Source of the DNA: Ophiura sarsii
Taxonomy: Eukaryota; Echinodermata; Ophiuroidea; Amphilepidida; Ophiuridae
Assembly (NCBI GenBank): GCA_035610835.1
Contig: CM069452.1
Coordinates: 27,640,143 to 27,704,142, forward strand
Direction: 5' to 3'
DNA length: 64,000 nt
Shown: positions 57,640 to 64,000 of the stretch, piece by piece
Layout of the letters: every line of letters begins with the position of its first letter
Position numbering within the stretch: position 1 is the first letter of the stretch
Notes under the pieces: generated by a model
What the model saw: the letters and a program-made list of their open reading frames with translations, nothing else
The model's database searches: none
Told to the model about the DNA's origin: nothing
Program-made: the position numbers and the translations under genes

Positions 57640-57865
57640 TTAATTAAATGAAATGTATAATATCTTGCATGACACGAGGCATCCGCAAAAACAACTGTCC
57701 GTGTGTTAATTTCTAGCGTCTGGAGGTAATGGAAATATTATTCAATTATGTTATGTGGCAATCGGAATATGTAATAGGTAAAATCCCTATAAAACTCTGA
57801 ATAACAGGATAAGATATTTACTCGATTTCAAACTTATTTGGTAGCATTGTAATTACCTTACAATA

Positions 57866-58624
57866 CAGGGTGACCCAAAAAAATGTTAACACTCCGGGCA
57901 CATAAGACACATTAAAAGGACAGGAACACACGGGTCTAATCTTGATGTATTATGAAAGCTGAGTAAATAAGCTTTCATTTGCATTTTATTGCGTTCCAAT
58001 TGGTTATTTAGAACGGGAGATATGCTTCAGCAAACATGAGGAAGCAAAATCGGCTTGGTCCAATCCTCTCAGTATGAAAGTAAAGCTTTTAAGGGGAGAC
58101 TGAACATGAAAATGCTATTTTTCAAAGTACTTAACCTATACACTTGAACTTTGGTCAGAAGATGTATTTGGGCAAGACTTTTCATTCTAAGCGAAACAAA
58201 ATTACGTCACGGACACCGTTGCCATGGTAACGGCGGCCATCTTGGATTTTAAAAGCACTTTTTGCGCGCACCTTTTTACGGTAACGGTTTGTCCAATTGT
58301 GTTCAAATTTACTACATGTATTACCAATAAGTACATCTTGAATTACTCAGAGCGATTTTTTATTAGAAGTCGTCGTTTTCCGAAACGATACGATAAAAGT
58401 GTTAAAATAGTTGTAATTAATGCAAATTGGACCAAGCCGATTTTGCTTCCTCATGTTTGCTGAAGCATATCTCCCGTTCTAAATAACCAATTGGAACGCA
58501 ATAAAATGCAAATGAAAGCTTATTTACTCAGCTTTCATAATACATCAATATTAGACCCGTGTGTTCCTGTCCTTTTAAGATATCTTATGTGCCCGGAGTG
58601 TTAACATATTTTTGGGTCACCCTG
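57866..58624. mobile_element. mariner-like element with about 200-bp inverted arms (CAGGGTGACCC family)
   Basis: The termini CAGGGTGACCCAAAAA are flanked by TA (57864-57865, 58625-58626). The arms 57866-58063 and 58427-58624 are nearly identical inverse complements. The centre (58093-58420) is a truncated copy, in opposite orientation, of the right half of the adjacent TTAA-flanked element at 56707-57639, starting exactly at TTAA plus GGGGAGACTGA. There is no transposase. Confidence 0.88.
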
Positions 58625-58639
58625 TATATCCGAGTTTCC

Positions 58640-59980
58640 CTTGTATAACAAATCCACCTCTGACGGACCGACAATTTCATTCAAAACTAAAATCGGCGCT
58701 CAACAAAGATGGGTCTAATATAAATTGTGGATTATCATAGTCTAGCAGCAGCGTCCGGTGGTTTTTTTAAATTGTCGATGCTGTTGACTATCATGGATCA
58801 AAATCCTTTTCTATGCTTTCCATACATGCAGGTATTGGAAATAATGAAAACATCTGTTTCGAATTGGTACTGGTACAGAATTCCGAATGGAGCATTGGTC
58901 AGGCACTATTCCAGTTAAGCAGTTTTATCACATGATTCGATATACGTATCATCAATCTGGATTATTCTCAAATTTATTTATACATTGCCGTACACTTAGG
59001 GGAAAATAGTTTGGGTTTGTATCACATTCTGCCCACAGCCTCATGAGATACGAATCCAAACCATAAATATATTTTCGTATTGTATATAACAGACATGGGA
59101 TAAATAATAATAATCGTTATTAGATAAATATTGAAATTAGAGATGTCAATGGTAATTCTTAAAGAAGATTTCGTAAGCAACACCAGCATGCTGCACTTTG
59201 ATCACTTGAGGAACATTCGTCTAGCAGTCATGTATAAAATTCATGCAAATTATATAGCAATCCCAATTCCAGAACATATTCAACGTCAAACTACAACACC
59301 TACTAGACAAAACCTTGCTTAATTTGTATTCACTGCAATAAAGATAAGAGAAGATATTGAATTTAATTGATTATGTTTTGTATATCCTTTGATGATAGGT
59401 TAGCAAAGTAAAGATTGTTTATTAAGTATGCGTATTTATTATTTTTGTACCATGTAGTATGAAGGGCCAGAGGCGTATATACAATCAATAAAATTAATGA
59501 ATATCACATTCCACAAAACTATTGAAAGTTTCAAACTTGGGCTGTGTATTGTAAATAAACATGTAACGTAGATTAAGATCATTAAGTCTGTTCCATCATT
59601 CTCCATTTTGTTTTTCTCAATTAGATGTTGCTTTAAGCAATTTTATCGAGCGATACTCCCTCATGTCTCGTATCTGATCACAACAGAGGACACTAGCCCT
59701 AACCCTATCCAAATTGACTTCATTTGCAAAGTTATTTGAGGAGCGAATACAAATCATCTTCACCATGGTAATATCCTTGATCTCTTTTTGTATAATACAT
59801 TGGTACTTTTTGATGTTCTATTATATTAATTACTTACAATATCATTCGTTTGTTTATTAACGAGACTCTTTTTTTATCTATTAATATTTTTTACTTTTTT
59901 TGTTCAATGAATATAAATTATCACGATTTTCTTTTTTTGATTCGGCTGTTGTTATGTTCGTGATTTATTTTTACAAAACG
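58640..59980. other. no gene recognised; contains the decayed 59-kb palindrome
   Basis: Small ORFs (58727-58918, 59131-59322) lack motifs. T-rich runs near 59870-59930. Confidence 0.4.
59000..59085. repeat. decayed relative of the 8.3-kb palindrome
   Basis: TTTGGGTTTGTATCACAT and GAGATACGAATCCAAACC face each other, followed by TATTTTCGTATTG, in the same arrangement as at 8.3 kb. Confidence 0.55.
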
Positions 59981-59995
59981 ATTGACTACAATTTC

Positions 59996-60265
59996 CATAG
60001 CGTCCAAAAAATCCATTGGGTACTAGAACCACGATCGAATCATAAATAATGTATGTACATCGTTAATCAGAAGTATTTCTGACGTACTTTAAAAAGAGTT
60101 TTTAAAAACACTTTTACGCTAGGGGTAATTTGTTGTAACTGATTAAAGACAGTATTTGTTGTATTTGTTTAGTCGCCAAATTAATGACAAAACTTACACA
60201 CAGTAGGTTGGGGGAAAAAAGGAAAATACCGAACTGAATTTTGTAAAAAAATAATACACTGTTAT
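59996..60265. repeat. direct duplication, left copy
   Basis: About 270 bp from ATAGCGTCCAAAAAATCC to ATACACTGTTATT is repeated at 61594-61866 in the same orientation with few differences. The 1.3 kb between includes the 61-kb element end. Confidence 0.9.
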
Positions 60266-60699
60266 TCATAAATGGCATAAATTATTGTGTTTTTTTAGAG
60301 CTCGGTTCCTTTGTGCCGAGTTTGGGGACCCAACACTCTCAAGCATCTGACTTATTAAATGACCGTCGTATATTCGATTTATTTAAATTGTGAGAATCGA
60401 TATACATGTAGTAGGGTGGTGCCTTATTCAGTCTTCTGATGAACCTAAAGCTTACGATGACTAAAACATTAGAAGTGAATCGATCCATACATGTTGTTCC
60501 AATTGCGAATCAAATGCCGTTCCCCTAGAACTACAACCCTTTTTTGTATTTTAAACATGTCTTTTTGTCAACGTTTCACCGGTCTGTACCCTCTAAGGGA
60601 TCAGTACACATTTTGAAAACGTTTGAGCCAATACGTTGTGAAAGTGCAAAACATTTCTCGGAAAACGTCAATAAGAACTTAATTTAAACCATGTGTGTT

Positions 60700-61168
60700 T
60701 ATTATTAAGCATCTTCAACTAGAAAAATCAACACAGATTGACCTAGAGGTGATTTTGAAAAACACATTAATAGTAGAGTCTTAAATCTGATATTATATAT
60801 ATGTTAGAAACATCATTTCCCTCACTTAGAAGCCTAAAACCTGATGATTTGTTTGTGGCGACATTTTAATTGTGGCCCATATTTCACTGTATACCAAAAT
60901 AATACGACGGTATTTTGAGTTCGACCATGTTAATGACGTAATTATGACGTCATGCGTGAGATGTTTGTACTTGTTTTGGTATGTATGGAAAAAGGAGACC
61001 TCCAGCCATACTATGGTACCAAAATAAGCATACTCTGCACCCCTGTTTGGATTTAAATAGGGTGAGGGTGAGTGGTACCCCTCCCCCCCCCCCCCCCCCC
61101 CCCCCCCCCCCACCACCACCACCACCACTTAGTAAGCAGTATTTCAAAACGGCTCAGTAGGACGAGGG
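60700..61168. mobile_element. TTAA/CCCTCGTCC-ended element, inverse relative of the insert at 28.8-29.4 kb
   Basis: The right end reads AGTAGGACGAGGG followed by TTAA (61169-61172). The interior from AAGTGAGGGAAATG to GCAGAGTATGCTTATTT (minus strand) matches about 28895-29165. It holds a C29 tract (61083-61111) next to (CAC)n. The left terminus was not found. Confidence 0.6.
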
Positions 61169-61593
61169 TTAACTTATAATGCTTATAATAGTAAACGCCA
61201 ATGAGGTCACAATCATTTACACTGGAGTGTCAATAGAATCGTCAAAAAATAATGAGAGTTTTCTATGTACCCAAATGTGTAGGGATGTGCAATTGGGTAC
61301 TCCAAAACAAATTACCAATGTAAAACCGATTATCTTGTATACGTAATCAGTGTACATTTCAACCTCTGCATGGCCCACGCATCAATTATTTCAACCTGTT
61401 TTGTCAAAGGGTCACCTTCAATATTTAATTACCGGTTGTCCGTCCAAATAATCGCTTACAATTTTCAAATGACTCTTAAAAAGAAGAGTTATCGAGGGTT
61501 GCCACTTCGGATCGATCTCGTGGCACTTCTACGCGTCCCTCTTATCCGACTACCGTAGAGATATGGCGAAAACTGTGAAACCTGTTGTTTTTC

Positions 61594-61866
61594 ATAGCGT
61601 CCAAAAAATCCATTGGGTACTAGAACCACGATCGAATCATAAATGATGTCTGTACATCGTTAATCAGACGTAATTCTGACGTACTTTAAAAAGAGTTTTT
61701 AAAATCTCTTTTACGTTAGGGGTAATTTGTTGTAAATGATTAAAGACAGTATTTATTTTATTTGTTTAGTCACCAAATTAATGACAAAATTTACACAAAG
61801 TAGGTTTTTGGGAAAAAAAGAAAAATACCGAACTGAATTTTCTAAAAAAAAAAATACACTGTTATT
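61594..61866. repeat. direct duplication, right copy
   Basis: Right copy of the 59996-60265 duplication. It differs by small substitutions and a longer A-run near 61846. Confidence 0.9.
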
Positions 61867-62545
61867 GAATGCGACTGGACGATTACATGGTTCTAAATAT
61901 TTTATTTGCGAATTTCATGGTAAAAACTTTTTTGTTAATTTTGTAGGTGTTTTTTAATCTGTTAGCTTTTAATTTTCGTGTCGACCTCCACGAAAAACGT
62001 ACAAGACGTCACGTTTACAATCCACTCAGATGTTTCACGGGACGCTAAACAAAGATTGTTTTCAAATATTTGACAACCTTCAATACTGGGAAACACAAAG
62101 TTTACTAGCACCTACTCAATCTCGTCGACTAACGGTGGTCCCAATGTGACACTTATCTTTGTAGCAACAAAAAAAAGCAGGAGAAGACCTGTTCAGTGGC
62201 AATCGCAGCAGGAAAACAAACCTTTTATTGTAGACCAAGCAGAACACAGCTACACTCGTCAGTCTCGCTACTGTGCATTAACACATACTTTGTCCTGAAT
62301 TTCAATGTACGTGCCCTCTTCTGTTGTTTCACTTTTTATATCAGGAGCGTCTTGTAATCCGACATACTTGTCTCAAACATCTGTGATTCAACCCTATACC
62401 TTTTTCAAGACAATTTGGTAATAAATTATTTGTTTTAAAATAATAGTTTGAATCTCTAATAATAATGCCAATGAAAACTTTGCTAAATCTTCTCTAACCC
62501 AACCCCCCCCCCCCCCCCCCCCGCCCCCCCCTTCTCCCTGAACAG

Positions 62546-62699
62546 AATAACTGTTTTCGTGAATTTGTTTTTGAAATCCTAGTTTGTTGTTCTGGTCATT
62601 CGGAATTGTCCCTCGGGGCTGCGCCCCTTCGGGATAATTCCTCAGACCAGAACAAAAACCTCTGATTTTTAAAACAAATTTACGAAAATCAGTTGTTAC
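62546..62699. mobile_element. foldback MITE with GGGGCTGCGCCCC loop
   Basis: The arms (about 62546-62612 and 62630-62699) pair imperfectly along their length, including TTGTTCTGGTC/GACCAGAACAA. The centre at about 62620 is a GC-rich stem of CGGGGCTGCGCCCC type. It is flanked on the left by a C20 tract. Confidence 0.7.
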
Positions 62700-64000
62700 G
62701 CAGTCATTATTCTTTAACTATTTTTGTTTGTTTCGAAATTCTATTATTTTTAGTCAAATGTATGCCCTATATTTAGATTTCGAGGTGCTCAAAAGATGGT
62801 CTTCCGAATGAACAGGGGAAAGTCAGGGGAAAGTTGGTAAAGATCTGTAGTATAATGAATAACGTGTTTCGTTGGTGTACCTGTGTATGGCAAATCGACG
62901 TTATATTGTATCGCGAACATGCATATTACATATTATCAAAAATACATAATGGCAGGGGTTAAAAATTGCTAATGAAAGCGACATAAGAATAGGATAAACA
63001 TAATAATAATAGACAACAGATAACAACATCAAAATATAAATAAAGTTGAAATTATCGAAGACGGTTAGGCTACTATTTTGCTTACTTTTGGGGATTAATT
63101 AAAAGAGTTTTAATTGAAAATCAATCAACTAAATTATGTTAGTTTTTGATAGGAATCGGAGGATACGGCTGGTAACATTTTAAATGAATTTAATAAAGTA
63201 AGAAGACGATATGGATACATACCTTAACAATACATCAATAAAAGCTGTCATCACAGTGATAGCTATAAAATATTATATGTTCTCGACTTGTCTTTTGTGT
63301 TCTCAATAAATGATTTGGCCTAGCATTCAATCTGGTGTCCAGAAGACAAATTCAACCAACGCCGGCACGTTAATTAAGAGGTAAATTCCACTTCATGAAG
63401 GCTTTCAACCCCAAATGAAGATACAATTACTCATGACAAGGAATTTAAGATAATTGACAGAGCCATAAGCATTGCCTGTGTTTTGACTTCATATTTTAAA
63501 TGGATTTACATTACTGCACCGCATTACGCGTTGAAACACGGGAGTTGAAAAACATGACAACTATTAATGGACATCGTTAATAATGACAAAGGTTATATAT
63601 GGGACAGCTATTCTACAGCTGGTTATCCATCACTTCTTACCAGAGGCATTTTAATTTAATTTTCAGTAACTCACTCCCCATATTTGGCCGTGATCATGGA
63701 CTGCGTTCGAGATCGCTAGAGGCACAGAATTGGCAGTCCTTGTAAAAACACGTACCGTGTAATACATCCCTGTGGTTCAATGTAAATTCCGCAGCCTTGG
63801 AGAAAAGGGAAATTGGAACCTCCTTGAAAGTAATGGAGCGCCTCAGGTTCATGCGCAAAAGGACTCAAAATGCATGTAATATCCCTGTGGAATCCTTCCA
63901 GTTACCTGTTATAAAAGGATTGACATCATGCCCAGAGAGGTAGACCATTACGACCATCCGCCGTGACATGCCGAGATTAGGCTGATGGTTTATACTGTAA
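62700..64000. other. right edge, no recognised feature
   Basis: No ORF of note. AT-rich until about 63650, then more balanced. A gene could begin beyond the window. Confidence 0.35.

Overview
The window looks like animal nuclear DNA, not bacterial or viral. There is no dense ORF packing. It is AT-rich, full of short-inverted-repeat DNA transposons, microsatellites and poly-C tracts, and carries a truncated non-LTR retrotransposon tail, tRNA-derived repeats and one intronless Toll-like receptor (TLR)-type gene. Intronless, multicopy TLR genes with about 20 leucine-rich repeats (LRRs) are typical of marine invertebrate deuterostomes, especially echinoderms and also hemichordates and amphioxus. 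That assignment is inference.

The only substantial host gene is at 15.5-18.2 kb. It is a full-length TLR (signal peptide, LRRs, LRR C-cap, transmembrane helix, TIR domain) broken by three frameshifts and one in-frame TGA, so it is a pseudogene unless these are sequence errors. No other convincing intact protein gene was found. Other coding traces are a decayed mariner-type transposase N-terminus (41.0-41.3 kb and 27.1-27.4 kb, minus strand), the C-terminal end of a CR1/L2-like reverse transcriptase ORF (33.87-34.2 kb, minus), an exon-like block repeated several times (about 1.2, 9.0, 21.6 and 26.1 kb), and a 97-codon minus-strand ORF at 23.3-23.6 kb with a decayed paralogue at 9.5 kb.

Layout. 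0-5 kb: degenerate repeats and a 461-bp foldback. 5-14.7 kb: a tRNA-like gene, duplicated blocks, and nested Harbinger-like, hAT-like and mariner-like MITEs. 15-18.5 kb: the TLR pseudogene. 19-27.7 kb: duplicated blocks, a 643-bp GAAC microsatellite and a truncated mariner-type element. 28-33.4 kb: a mariner-like element with about 200-bp inverted arms, the first copy of a 3-kb duplicon, and a hAT-like MITE with an 8-bp target duplication. 33.8-42 kb: the retrotransposon tail, a second duplicon family, a GGGCC-ended MITE and the mariner-type element with transposase remains. 42-44.4 kb: no recognised content. 44.4-48.6 kb: second copy of the 3-kb duplicon. 48.6-52.5 kb: a large insertion containing a 1.4-kb foldback. 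53-55 kb: another duplicon copy. 56.7-58.6 kb: a TTAA-flanked piggyBac-like element next to a mariner-like one that contains a piece of it. 59-64 kb: a direct duplication and smaller repeats.

The window is therefore a mosaic of segmental duplications colonised by DNA transposons. Because many blocks exist in two or three copies, several insertions can be checked against a paralogous empty site in the same window. The most interesting signals are four mariner-like families sharing a CAGGGTG terminus, a TTAA-flanked element carrying an RFX X-box beside a YY1-like site, and poly-C tracts tied to transposon termini.
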